Shown: positions 52,798 through 61,150, counted from the first letter of the stretch. The stretch: DNA of 64,000 bases from Duganella sp. 1411 (GCF_017833525.1 NZ_JAFICD010000001.1:1984001-2048000), one strand, 5' to 3'. Notes: a model not told the origin generated them from the letters alone. Numbers and translations: made by a program.

Positions 52798-53952
52798 ATG
52801 CACTACTTGAAAACGATTATGAAAATCAAAATCGAAGCGGCAACGTTTGGCAATGACAACCCAACGCTGTATGGGACCGACGCCCAATTGGCGCTCTATT
52901 ACGATGAGACGAACAATGTCAGAAAACTGCGCCTCACGGAAAATGGCTTGAATGTGGCAAAGCATGACAACTTCGTGCTTGGAGGGATCGTCCTGAAGCT
53001 AGGGCAATCAGTCGGAGACATCGCAGAGCTTAGAAAGCTCCTATGGATTCAAAAGACCGCCGAGGAAATCAAATTTGATTTGGTGGCAAAAGGCGACTTC
53101 GAAAAGGTGCTGGATTCGACCAAGTTGAACAAGGTGTTTGAATGGCTTGCGGCGCGCGGCATCGGCATCCACTACGTCAACGTCAATATCTTGAATTGGT
53201 TCATCTTGGATATCATCGAATCTTTGGTGGCCGATGACCGGTTCGAGGATTTTCTGCCTTTTCATCGCGAGATCAAGAACGAATTTCATCGAATGGCCAT
53301 CGCCGATCTCCCAGCCTTCTTGGCGATGCTCAGAAGCTACGGCTTTCCCGACATCGACCGGAGCAAAACAAACGAGTTCATGACCGAGATACGAGCAGTC
53401 GCCCAAAGGCATTGGCCGCTCCGTCCGAATAACGCAACTAGGATGTTGAATGATCTATTGGGGCGCGCGCGATCGTTGCCCAAACTGGCCTTCTTGGTTG
53501 ACGAGACCCCAAACGAACTCATTGACGGATTCAGTGGCTTTTTTCTCGACAGGATCTGCACGTTCAGAAACGCGCGGCATGTGCTGGACGAGGAGTATGA
53601 GATACAGGGTTCTATAGAAAAATTCCAGTTGATGAATGGAGACCGCGAAGTTGACTTCTCTTTCGTCGATTCGAAGTCGTCTGCCGAAGTCCAACTATCA
53701 GACATTGTCGTCGGCTTTTTGGGGAAATATTTTACGTTCATAGAGAAGACGCCCATGTCGGTGCTGCTCAGCAAGCGCAAGGCTCTCACTAAAACGCAAG
53801 CAAGCACCTTGAAATTGTTTGCGACTATGATCGACATTTCTGACGAGACCAGCAATGGGCTGCTTCACCGAATCACCACTCTGGACAGTGACTGGAAGAG
53901 CGACTCATTCCTATTAGGCCGAGCGCCGCCACCGCACCTTCTCGAAGACTGA
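52798..53952 (+). CDS. DUF3800-like protein
   Basis: A 384-residue protein. It carries LALYYDETNN (D36, E37) and FVLGGIVL near the start, and DSKSSAEVQLSDIVVGFLGK near residues 291-310. These match the DE and QxxD blocks of DUF3800 proteins, whose acidic residues suggest a metal-dependent nuclease fold. The start could be 52798 or the ATG at 52819 (MKIKIEAATFG). Proteins of this family are often in mobile or defence loci. It is 565 bases after the ATPase and 122 bases before the GIY-YIG gene. Confidence 0.75.
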   Translation: MHYLKTIMKIKIEAATFGNDNPTLYGTDAQLALYYDETNNVRKLRLTENGLNVAKHDNFVLGGIVLKLGQSVGDIAELRKLLWIQKTAEEIKFDLVAKGDFEKVLDSTKLNKVFEWLAARGIGIHYVNVNILNWFILDIIESLVADDRFEDFLPFHREIKNEFHRMAIADLPAFLAMLRSYGFPDIDRSKTNEFMTEIRAVAQRHWPLRPNNATRMLNDLLGRARSLPKLAFLVDETPNELIDGFSGFFLDRICTFRNARHVLDEEYEIQGSIEKFQLMNGDREVDFSFVDSKSSAEVQLSDIVVGFLGKYFTFIEKTPMSVLLSKRKALTKTQASTLKLFATMIDISDETSNGLLHRITTLDSDWKSDSFLLGRAPPPHLLED

Positions 53953-54074
53953 ATTGACGCGCCGCCAATAGAAGGCACGCCCAGCGAGATGTTCCGTTCG
54001 ACGTCATCGACTAGAAGCCGAAATACTTCGAGCATCCTTAAACAATACGAGACCAATGGAAGGCCGACGCGATC

Positions 54075-54809
54075 ATGAAATCAACTGAACTTCTCCGCCA
54101 CTTGTCCAACAAAATGGGAACCGTCAGCGACACAGCGCTGGCTTCGATCCTCGGCATAAAGCCGCATGCGCTTCATCGTTGGCGCAGAGATGAAACATTG
54201 CTCACCGCGCTGCAGGTGGCCAATGCGATCAACAATGCACACAAGGCGGCGACAGTGCATGTTCACTCACATGCGATCAAGCCCATAGTCGAATTCTTTC
54301 CGATCGAAGCAGTGGCGGTCGGCCGCTCAGGAAATTATCTTCAAGTCTTCGACACCGGCGACGATTGCGGCAAACATTTGCAGGGCCTGTGCGAAATGCT
54401 TACAAATGCGAAGTCAGGGCTTTATATTTTTTACGATACCCGAGGCCGAGCGCTGTATGCAGGACAAACCAAGAAACAGAATATTTGGAAAGAAATGAAT
54501 CTGGCCTTCAACCGGCATCGAAGCGGACAAATCATGACCTTGGTCCGCCACCCGACAAGGGATGTGAGTTTTAAATCCGCCCACATCAAGGTCCGCCAAC
54601 CAACGGACACCATGTTGAAGCTTTACGATCTGGCAGCATATTTCAGCGCTTATGAAGTCTTGCCTGAAATGGTGGATGACTTGGAGGCTTTGCTGATCAG
54701 GGCATTCCCGAACGACATGTTGAATTACAAGATGGAGAAGTTCGCGAAAAGCGCGAGAAAGGCCGCCAAGACGAAGGCGGCCAATTTGAAAAAGAAAGCT
54801 GCCCGTTAA
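54075..54809 (+). CDS. HTH domain fused to a GIY-YIG nuclease domain
   Basis: A 244-residue protein. The N-terminus (about residues 1-55) is a helix-turn-helix with DTALASILGIKPHALHRWRR. The centre has the GIY-YIG pattern, SGLYIFYDTRGRALYAGQTK (GLY 115-117, YAG 128-130), with arginines after it (FNRHR) and the metal-binding Glu in LEALLIRAFPNDMLN (E204). The C-terminus is a lysine/alanine-rich tail. Its likely job is site- or regulator-directed DNA cutting, inferred from the domains. Confidence 0.78.
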   Translation: MKSTELLRHLSNKMGTVSDTALASILGIKPHALHRWRRDETLLTALQVANAINNAHKAATVHVHSHAIKPIVEFFPIEAVAVGRSGNYLQVFDTGDDCGKHLQGLCEMLTNAKSGLYIFYDTRGRALYAGQTKKQNIWKEMNLAFNRHRSGQIMTLVRHPTRDVSFKSAHIKVRQPTDTMLKLYDLAAYFSAYEVLPEMVDDLEALLIRAFPNDMLNYKMEKFAKSARKAAKTKAANLKKKAAR

Positions 54810-55124
54810 AGGCGCGTTGCGAAGATCGGACTTCCAGCACCTAGCCAACTTCCGGCGATGTTGTATTCGAAGAACTCGGCGGCGCCGTCCTTGTCCATGT
54901 CGTTCCGGCGCCGCAGTGCTTGAATGATCTTCCGGGTCATAGTCGACGCAGGCCTCGCCATCTCGCTCAGCTATGCCGATGATAGCGTCGTCGTGCCCAT
55001 CCAAGAACATCAGCTCGTCGCCGCCAACGGCATCGGTGTAGCCTTGGCGAAGCCGCGCGCCATCGCGTGCCGGCCAGGCCTGCGGGGTGTCGGCCAAATT
55101 GGAATCCACTTTGGTTGCTCCCAT
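54806..55124 (-). pseudogene. Phage-type conserved protein, frameshifted
   Basis: The frame from MGATKVDSNLADTPQ reads through DELMFLDGHDDAIIGIAERD and VDYDP, then shifts near 54932. The shifted frame continues KIIQALRRRNDMDKD, AAEFFEYNIAGSWLG and GSPIFATRL to a stop at 54806. This DGHDDAIIG...EFFEYNIAG pattern is common in phage and prophage genomes. Its function is unknown. The end overlaps the GIY-YIG gene tail. Confidence 0.7.
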
Positions 55125-55235
55125 GCCGCTCTGCTCTCGTTGTTGCGCTCTTCGGCGCATTCTTTGGCAGGCTGACGGCATTGCTCCTGCGCGCGTGCTG
55201 TAAGCACCGCCACTTCGCCCCTTCGATCTCGAAGA

Positions 55236-55733
55236 TCAGTGCCGCGTCGGCCGAGGCCGAACTCCGCGTGCCGCCTTGATCGCGTCGAAATAGAATCCGT
55301 CCCAGTGGACAACGATGCGGCCGGGGGCCTTAAGGTAGAGATGGGTGCAGCGGGCGTCGATGGCCGTTACCGGATCGGGGAGCCCCATGTTCGCGGAGCT
55401 CACGTGGCCCTGCTCTCGAAACGATTTAACGAGGTCCTCAACGCTGCGCTCGTAAGTCGGTCGCCTGCAGGTCCGGTTGCCGATCTTGAATCTATCCTTC
55501 GCGATCACCACCTCCTTGCCGATCATGGCTTGGGCTTGGCGGTCGGACATCGCGGCGATGTCGGCCGAGCCGAGCACCTTGGCCAGCCGCCATGTCCCAT
55601 AGATGTCGGCGTTCGCCTCGGCCGGCGCCGGCGGCTCGGCTGGCCAGGCGGACATTGGGGCGAGCAGGAGCGGCGCCAACGCGCACAGCGCGGCGCCTAG
55701 ACGCACCTTTGAAAGCAATCCAGCGAGTCGCAT
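55236..55733 (-). CDS. Secreted protein of unknown function
   Basis: A 165-residue product with a signal peptide (hydrophobic core ALCALAPLLLAPMSAW, cleavage near AEPPAPAEA). The mature part has IYGTWRLAKVLGSADIAAMS, DRFKIGNRTCRRP and APGRIVVHWDGFYFD, with two cysteines that could pair. It lies downstream of the lysozyme gene on the same strand, so it could be a periplasmic immunity protein against it. The family is not recognised. The 110 bases between this gene and the phage-type pseudogene are unassigned. Confidence 0.7.
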   Translation of the reverse strand: MRLAGLLSKVRLGAALCALAPLLLAPMSAWPAEPPAPAEANADIYGTWRLAKVLGSADIAAMSDRQAQAMIGKEVVIAKDRFKIGNRTCRRPTYERSVEDLVKSFREQGHVSSANMGLPDPVTAIDARCTHLYLKAPGRIVVHWDGFYFDAIKAARGVRPRPTRH

Positions 55734-55775
55734 GACGATCCCCTTTTTAATGGTTCTATGTGGCGGCGAAGCGCG

Positions 55776-56305
55776 CTACCTCGCCGTAGTCCGGAACGGC
55801 GCACTCTCCTCCGCGCGCCTTCCGATGAGCCCGCGCGCCACGACCTGCTTCGATCCCCTGCGCGTCTTGACTGTCATGTAAATCGTTCGGGAGATCGCCG
55901 CAGCCGCCTCCTTGAAGTCCCCGTCGTCGACGAGCGACAGGACGTTCTCGGAGCCTTTCCAACCCGCGTTGTAGACGAAACTAACCAGTGCGTCGAACTG
56001 ATCTTGGCTCAACGCCTTGTTTGGCACCTTCCTGCGGACGGTCCTCTCCGCGTCCGCTACGTGCTCCGCGAAGGCCGCCTCGACTTCTGCTGGGCCGACC
56101 TCCCGCTTGAGCTCCTCGTCGGTGCAGGCGCCCCTGTGGCGAGCGTCCCGATGCCCCATGTGCAGTTTCCTCGGCCGGGCCTGCCGCCGTCGTCGTAATA
56201 ATGGTATTTCGGGTCCTCGCGTGCCCGCATGCGCGCCCTGGCGGCGGCGCTCATGCGCAGCTTGCTGTTGTCGACCTTCTGCGCATTTAAGTCATCGTCG
56301 GGCAT
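55776..56305 (-). pseudogene. Lysozyme (endolysin/muramidase), frameshifted
   Basis: The frame from MPDDDLNAQKVDNSKLRM has the catalytic Glu region RARED and then YYDDGG and GNCTWGIGTLA. It shifts at about 56135. The next frame carries HRGACTDEELKREVGPAEVE, LSQDQFDALVSFVYNAGW and RGLIGRRAEESAPF to the stop. Restoring one C gives a full T4-like/GH24 lysozyme of about 176 residues. It has a GAGGAAACC ribosome-binding site and faces the hcp gene. Confidence 0.82.
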
Positions 56306-56510
56306 GGTTTCCTCGAGGCGGTTAGCGGGTGATTGAAATCGGCGCGGCCGCATTCCAGGGCGGCCACGCCAAACTTTACGTCCGCCAATCCGCGCCCGCC
56401 CTGACGCCGCGCAAGGGCGATCCGTTGAGCATCCTCAACGGAGGTTGACTCCGGCCGGCAAATAATCGCATGGCGCGCGGCACCGTCGCGCCTAACCAAA
56501 GGAAAAAACC

Positions 56511-57002
56511 ATGGCGATCGACGTCTATCTGCGCATCGACGGCATCAAGGGCGAGTCGAACGACGACCGCCACAAGGATTGGATCGAGTGCAAGTCCGTC
56601 CGGTGGGAGCTGTCACAGCCCAAGTCGGCGACGGCATCAACCAGCGGCGGCCACACGGCCGAGCGGAGCGAGCACGGCGACATTGTGATATCCAAGCTCG
56701 CGGACCTGTCTTCGCCGCTACTGCTGCAAAACTGCTCGTCGGGCAAGACCATCGCGAGCGCGACGATTGAGTTTATGCGCGCCGACGCGATGGGCGAGCG
56801 GGTCAAGTATTTCGAGATTGCCTTGGAGAACGTGCTGATCGGCGGCGTGTCGCCTCGCGTGTGCGAGGGCGACATCCTCGGGGAGCATGTCGCTCTGAAA
56901 TACTCGAAGATCAAGTGGCGCTACACGCGGCAGGACATTTCCGGCGGATCGGCCGGCAACACCGCCGGGGGCTGGGACTTGTCGACGAACAGGATCGCCT
57001 GA
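56511..57002 (+). CDS. hcp: Hcp family type VI secretion tube protein
   Basis: A 163-residue protein starting MAIDVYLRIDGIKGESNDDR, with DWIECKSVRWELSQP, GDIVISKLADLSSPLL and ILGEHVALKYSKIKWRY. These are the conserved Hcp blocks. Hcp forms the expelled inner tube and can carry effectors. No other type VI genes are in the window, so this is an orphan copy. It faces the broken lysozyme gene and is the last gene before attR. Confidence 0.93.
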   Translation: MAIDVYLRIDGIKGESNDDRHKDWIECKSVRWELSQPKSATASTSGGHTAERSEHGDIVISKLADLSSPLLLQNCSSGKTIASATIEFMRADAMGERVKYFEIALENVLIGGVSPRVCEGDILGEHVALKYSKIKWRYTRQDISGGSAGNTAGGWDLSTNRIA

Positions 57003-57101
57003 AGCTCCGAGGCACGTCTTTTGAACCCTCACCCGCCCGCTCGAAGCTGTGTTTCGCCTGACGGTCATCGCACATCTCATGCGTTCCTGGCACCTCTCCG
57101 T

Positions 57102-57119
57102 CCCGCAACCAGATTCAAA
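57102..57119. repeat. Right attachment repeat (attR)
   Basis: The same 18 bases as at 45846-45863, lying 99 bases after the hcp stop. It marks the likely right end of the island. Confidence 0.83.
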
Positions 57120-57218
57120 TGCGGCAAGCCAACACCCTTCGCGCGGTGAGAATGTGCGTATTTGTCAACGATACATCTCTGTTAAGCTGCACCGGTTTCA
57201 AGCAACCATCACATCGAC

Positions 57219-57986
57219 ATGCAACGAGCCATCGTGGTCCTCGGGGTCCTCTGCGCGGCCTTGTTCGGCAGCGCCCTGCTGCTCTCCTATGCCAACCCGC
57301 GCCTGATCGAGTCGGCCATGCGGGAAGTGATCCGTATCCAGGTCGAGCGCGAGAGCACGGAGAAGGTTGACTCGTTGCTCAACTCGCGCCTGGTCGCGGC
57401 GGCGCAGCGCGCGCTGGGCGGCACCGACGCACAGGTGGCACAGGCCCGGGAACGGCTGCGCGCGGACGTCCCGGCCAAGGTCGCGGCGGTCGTCGCCGAG
57501 ATGGTGCGCCCAGACTGCCCATGCCGCGCGCGCCTTGCCGACGCCGTCCAGGTTTTCGAGCGCCAGCGCCTGCACTCCCTGCTGCACACGCGGGAACGGC
57601 TGGCCGCGTTGATCGAGTCCACTTACTCGACAGTCGCGGCAAGCCTGCTGCGCGAGTTTCGCATCTTCACCGCCGCGAATGCCCTTGCGTTCGCCGCATT
57701 GGGGCTGATCGCCGCGTCCCGCCCTCGCGCCACGATGCAATTATTGCTTCCAGCGGTGGCGCTGACGGCGGCGGCGCTGGTCACTGGCGGCCTATATCTG
57801 CTCGGCCAGGACTGGCTCCGCACGATCGTCTTCAACGACTATGTCGGGCTGGCCTACTTCGCCTATCTGCTGGGGATGGCGCTGCTATTTGCCGACGTGC
57901 TGCTCAACCGCGCGCGCGTTGCCACGCGCGTTGTGAACCTGGTGTTGCATGCGCTGGGCTCGGCGACGTCAGCCGTGCCGTGTTGA
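57219..57986 (+). CDS. Unknown membrane protein
   Basis: A 255-residue product with an N-terminal signal-anchor helix (IVVLGVLCAALFGSALLL), a charged helical periplasmic-type region of about 120 residues containing DCPC, and three further hydrophobic segments (about residues 150-165, 175-195, 210-230). The family is not recognised. It lies just outside the attR repeat. A strong terminator follows. Confidence 0.65.
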   Translation: MQRAIVVLGVLCAALFGSALLLSYANPRLIESAMREVIRIQVERESTEKVDSLLNSRLVAAAQRALGGTDAQVAQARERLRADVPAKVAAVVAEMVRPDCPCRARLADAVQVFERQRLHSLLHTRERLAALIESTYSTVAASLLREFRIFTAANALAFAALGLIAASRPRATMQLLLPAVALTAAALVTGGLYLLGQDWLRTIVFNDYVGLAYFAYLLGMALLFADVLLNRARVATRVVNLVLHALGSATSAVPC

Positions 57987-58001
57987 TTGCCGAAGCGGTA
58001 G

Positions 58002-58039
58002 AAAGCCGTTGATTCTTGCAAAGGAATCAACGGCTTTTT
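58002..58039 (+). terminator. Hairpin terminator, tRNA-terminator-like
   Basis: Perfect 14-bp arms AAAGCCGTTGATTC and GAATCAACGGCTTT with a TTGCAAAG loop, followed by TTTC. Nearly the same stem follows the tRNA at 45864. Confidence 0.85.
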
Positions 58040-58149
58040 CATTGCCGTAGGCCCCGCACGACCGGCTATCGCACCGCCAGTCACGGCGTTTGATGATATC
58101 CTTTGCCCCTCCCAAGCCGGCCAGAAGCAACCCACACCAGGATCGACCA

Positions 58150-58950
58150 ATGCACCTGCAAAAGCGCAACAACATCAAGATACTCGGCGACGGCGAAGCG
58201 ACCATGGTGCTGGCCCACGGCTTCGGCTGCGACCAGAGCATGTGGCGCCACCTGGTGCCGGCGTTCCGCGACCAGTTCCGCATGGTGTTGTTCGACCTGG
58301 TCGGCAGCGGCGGCTCGGACCTGTCGGCCTACGACAAGGCCAAATACGGCACGCTGCAGGGCTACGCCGACGACCTCGTCGAGATCGTCGACCACTGCGG
58401 CAACGGGCCGGTGGTCTTCGTCGGCCACTCGGTCAGCTCGATGATCGGGCTGCTCGCCTCGAACGGCGCGCCGCACAAGTTCACCGCGCAGATCATGGTC
58501 GGCCCGTCGGCGTGCTACATCGACGACGCCGACTACCGCGGCGGCTTCTCGCGCGAGGACATCGACGACCTGCTCGACACGATGGCCGGCAATTACCTCG
58601 GCTGGTCCAGCACCATGGCCCCTGCCATCATGGGCGCGCCCGACCGGCCGGCGCTGGGCGAGGAGCTGACCAACAGCTTTTGCCGCACCGATCCCGACAT
58701 CGCCAAGCACTTCGCCCGCGTCACGTTCCTGTCGGACCACCGCGCCGACCTGGCCAAGTCGACCATTCCGACCCTGATCCTGCAATGCAGCGACGACCTG
58801 ATCGCCCCCAGGGAGGTTGGCGACTTCATTCATCGCGCCATTCCCGGCAGCGCGCTGGCGATGATCGAGAACACCGGCCACTGCCCGCACCTGAGCGCGC
58901 CCGCCGCCAGCATCGACGCCATGCGCGCCTTCCTGGCCGCGCCCCGCTGA
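58150..58950 (+). CDS. RsbQ-like alpha/beta hydrolase
   Basis: A 266-residue protein starting MHLQKRNNIKILGDGEATMV. It has AHGFGCDQSMWRHLVPAF (oxyanion region), VGHSVSSMIGLLAS (nucleophile Ser in GHSVS) and NTGHCPHLSAP (catalytic His), all typical of the RsbQ/KAI2/D14 receptor-hydrolase family. Such proteins bind or cleave a small hydrophobic ligand and pass the signal to a PAS partner. It ends 4 bases before the histidine kinase, so the two form a pair. Confidence 0.92.
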   Translation: MHLQKRNNIKILGDGEATMVLAHGFGCDQSMWRHLVPAFRDQFRMVLFDLVGSGGSDLSAYDKAKYGTLQGYADDLVEIVDHCGNGPVVFVGHSVSSMIGLLASNGAPHKFTAQIMVGPSACYIDDADYRGGFSREDIDDLLDTMAGNYLGWSSTMAPAIMGAPDRPALGEELTNSFCRTDPDIAKHFARVTFLSDHRADLAKSTIPTLILQCSDDLIAPREVGDFIHRAIPGSALAMIENTGHCPHLSAPAASIDAMRAFLAAPR

Positions 58951-58954
58951 CGCC

Positions 58955-60550
58955 ATGCGCGAGCGACGCAGCTCCGGCTGGGACCTGTGGGAGGATGCGC
59001 CGTGCGGCCTGCTGATCGCCGCCGCCGACGGCACGGTCATGCGAGTCAACGCCACCTTGTCGCGCTGGATCGGCTACGAGCCGTCCGAGCTGGTGGCCCA
59101 TAAACGCTTGCCCGAACTCATGCCGATGGGCGCGCGCGTGTTCCTGCAAACCCACTGGACGCCGCTGCTGCAAATACAGGGATCGGTCTCCGAGGTCCAG
59201 CTCGACCTGCTGCACAAGGACGGGCGGCGCGTGCCGATGATGCTCAGCGCCATCCGGCGCGAACGCAACGGCGTGCTGCAGGATGAGATCGCGGTGCTGA
59301 TGGCCAGCGACCGCAAGCTCTACGAGCGCGAGATCCTGGCCGCGCGCGCTAAGGCGGAAGCCGCCGCCAACGACCTGGAACTGGCGCAAAACCGGCTGCG
59401 GCAGGCCAACGAGGCCATGGCCGCCGAGGACCGCCGCAAGGACGAGTTTTTGGCGACCTTGGCGCACGAACTGCGCAACCCGCTGGCGCCGCTGTCGAAC
59501 GTGATCGCCACGATGGAGCTGCGCGGCGCCGACGCGCCGCCGTCGGCGCGCGAGCTGGCGGTGCTGACGCGCCAGGTGACGCAGATGACCCGGCTGGTCG
59601 ACGACCTGATGAACGTCTCGCGCATCAGCCAGGGCAAGATCGACCTGCGGCTGGAACCGGCCGACCTGGTGCAGGCGCTGCGCTTCGTGGCGGAGGAGGC
59701 GCTGTCGTCGATCCACGCGGCCGGCCAATCGTTGCGCGTCGACCTGCCGCCCTACCCGATCTGGGGCAACGTCGACCGGGCGCGGCTGACGCAGATCGTC
59801 GCCAATCTGCTCAACAACGCCAGCAAATACAGCCACTCGGGCGCGTACATCGACCTGGTGGCCAGGATAGTCGACGGCGGCGCGGTGATCGAGGTGACCG
59901 ACGACGGCATGGGCATCCCCGCCGACCAGCTCGACAATATTTTCGACATGTTCTCGCAACTGACGCCGGCGCTGGACCGGGCCCAGGGCGGCTTGGGGAT
60001 CGGCCTGTCGCTGGTCAAGGGGCTGGTCGCGCTGCATGGCGGCGAGGTCTCCGCCCGGAGCGCGGGCGTGGGACAGGGCAGCTGCTTCACCGTGCGCCTG
60101 CCGTTGATCGAAGCGCCGGCGGCCACGGTGGCCGTGGAACCCATCGCGCCGACCACGGCCGCCAGCCAGCCGGCGAGCGTGGTCATCGTCGACGACAATG
60201 TCGACGCGGCCGAAACGCTGGCGGCGGCAATGGAGATGCTGGGTTACCTGCCGGTGGTCGCCAACACGGGGCGCGACGCCTTGCGCGTGATCGGCCAGTC
60301 GCCGCCCGGCGCCGCCATCCTCGACATCGGCCTGCCGGACATGAACGGCTATGAGCTGGCGCGCAAAATCCGCGGCGAGCCGTGGGGAAGCGCCATCGTG
60401 CTGGTCGCGGCGACTGGCTGGGGCCAGGAATCGGACAAGCAGGCCGCCAGGGACGCCGGCTTCGACCTGCACTTCACCAAGCCGCTCGATTTCATGAAAC
60501 TGGACCAGCAGCTGCGGCCGCTGATGACGGGCGCCTCCGCAGTTCGCTAA
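58955..60550 (+). CDS. PAS hybrid histidine kinase-response regulator
   Basis: A 531-residue cytoplasmic kinase. An N-terminal PAS domain (about residues 8-120) leads through a coiled coil to HisKA (LATLAHELRNPLAPL, phospho-His near residue 170), HATPase_c (NNASKYS, DDGMGIPADQL, GGLGIGLSLVKGL) and a receiver domain (VVIVDDNVDAAETL, phospho-Asp in AILDIGLPDMNG, FTKPLDF). There are no transmembrane helices. The partner is the upstream RsbQ-like protein. No separate output gene is visible, so the signal may go by phosphotransfer to a protein elsewhere. Confidence 0.92.
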   Translation: MRERRSSGWDLWEDAPCGLLIAAADGTVMRVNATLSRWIGYEPSELVAHKRLPELMPMGARVFLQTHWTPLLQIQGSVSEVQLDLLHKDGRRVPMMLSAIRRERNGVLQDEIAVLMASDRKLYEREILAARAKAEAAANDLELAQNRLRQANEAMAAEDRRKDEFLATLAHELRNPLAPLSNVIATMELRGADAPPSARELAVLTRQVTQMTRLVDDLMNVSRISQGKIDLRLEPADLVQALRFVAEEALSSIHAAGQSLRVDLPPYPIWGNVDRARLTQIVANLLNNASKYSHSGAYIDLVARIVDGGAVIEVTDDGMGIPADQLDNIFDMFSQLTPALDRAQGGLGIGLSLVKGLVALHGGEVSARSAGVGQGSCFTVRLPLIEAPAATVAVEPIAPTTAASQPASVVIVDDNVDAAETLAAAMEMLGYLPVVANTGRDALRVIGQSPPGAAILDIGLPDMNGYELARKIRGEPWGSAIVLVAATGWGQESDKQAARDAGFDLHFTKPLDFMKLDQQLRPLMTGASAVR

Positions 60551-60570
60551 CGCGAGCGGATTCCGATCAC

Positions 60571-60598
60571 AGGGCGGACAGGCGCGGCGCAATCCGCC
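60571..60598. repeat. Degenerate GGCGGA.../...ATCCGCC repeat, copy 5
   Basis: Reads AGGGCGGACAGGCGCGGCGC then AATCCGCC, a decayed form of the other hairpins, right after the kinase gene. Confidence 0.6.
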
Positions 60599-60736
60599 GG
60601 ACACCGTCGGGCATCGGGCGCGCCAAAAACGAAATTTCATTACGCCACTTGGTCAATTTCATAATTGAAGTTAAACTGGTTTCAGGTCGATAATAAATTA
60701 CAAAATAATAAATATGTATGGAGACACTGAAACAAA

Positions 60737-60862
60737 ATGAAAGTCGTAGATTTCTATCGTTTACTAAACGCTCGCTATACGGACTCTCCGCCCTCCGCTA
60801 AAAGAAGGTCAGCCCGCCATTATCATCCGTTAAAATGTGGTAATGACTATTGGTCGCGCTAA
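60737..60862 (+). CDS. Possible small basic peptide
   Basis: A 41-codon frame, MKVVDFYRLLNARYTDSPPS and on, with a GGAGACAC purine stretch 11 or more bases upstream. It is basic and lies in the AT-richer region before the microcin-like genes. It has no double-glycine leader. Evidence is weak, and it may be chance. Confidence 0.35.
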   Translation: MKVVDFYRLLNARYTDSPPSAKRRSARHYHPLKCGNDYWSR

Positions 60863-61150
60863 CCTCTTGTTCCGCAAAAGTGGAACACCACGTCCAATCG
60901 TGATTTAGGCGTCAAAACAACCCGAAACTGTGCATTGGTGTTACCCAGTGTTTAAATCCGCCCGGAACGTGGGCAGGGACGGGTTCGTTCGCAGACAATT
61001 GACGGGTATTTAAAATAATTCTGATAGTTACATTGTGATAGTTTCATACCCACTTTTCCTGATAGGATGCACAGCCATATCCTTGGGAATCGAAAAAAAA
61101 CTCGTGCAAGCGGGTCCGCTTGGAGATGTCAACATTTTTTGGAGAATTAA
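60863..61150 (+). promoter_or_regulatory. Leader region of the peptide cluster
   Basis: 288 bases without a gene. A weak sigma-70-like pair, TTGACG (60999) and GATAGT (61023) 18 bases apart, could drive the first peptide gene. Just before it lies CAACATTTTTTGGAG, which is nearly repeated before the last peptide gene (62223-62236). Confidence 0.35.

Larger units (their letters stand above)
45846..57119. mobile_element. Integrated genomic island in tRNA-fMet
   Basis: About 11.3 kb between 18-bp direct repeats, with the integrase gene next to the tRNA. The contents are a broken integrase, a KAP NTPase, an SMC-like ATPase, a DUF3800 protein, an HTH-GIY-YIG nuclease, broken phage-like and lysozyme genes, a secreted protein and an Hcp gene. 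The integrase is inactive, so the element is probably fixed unless helped by another recombinase. Confidence 0.82.

Noticed and set aside
54414..54805. Minus-strand continuation of the phage-type frame into the GIY-YIG gene
   Set aside because: After the frameshift the reading is only the antisense of the GIY-YIG gene; the real end is the stop at 54806 in the other frame.
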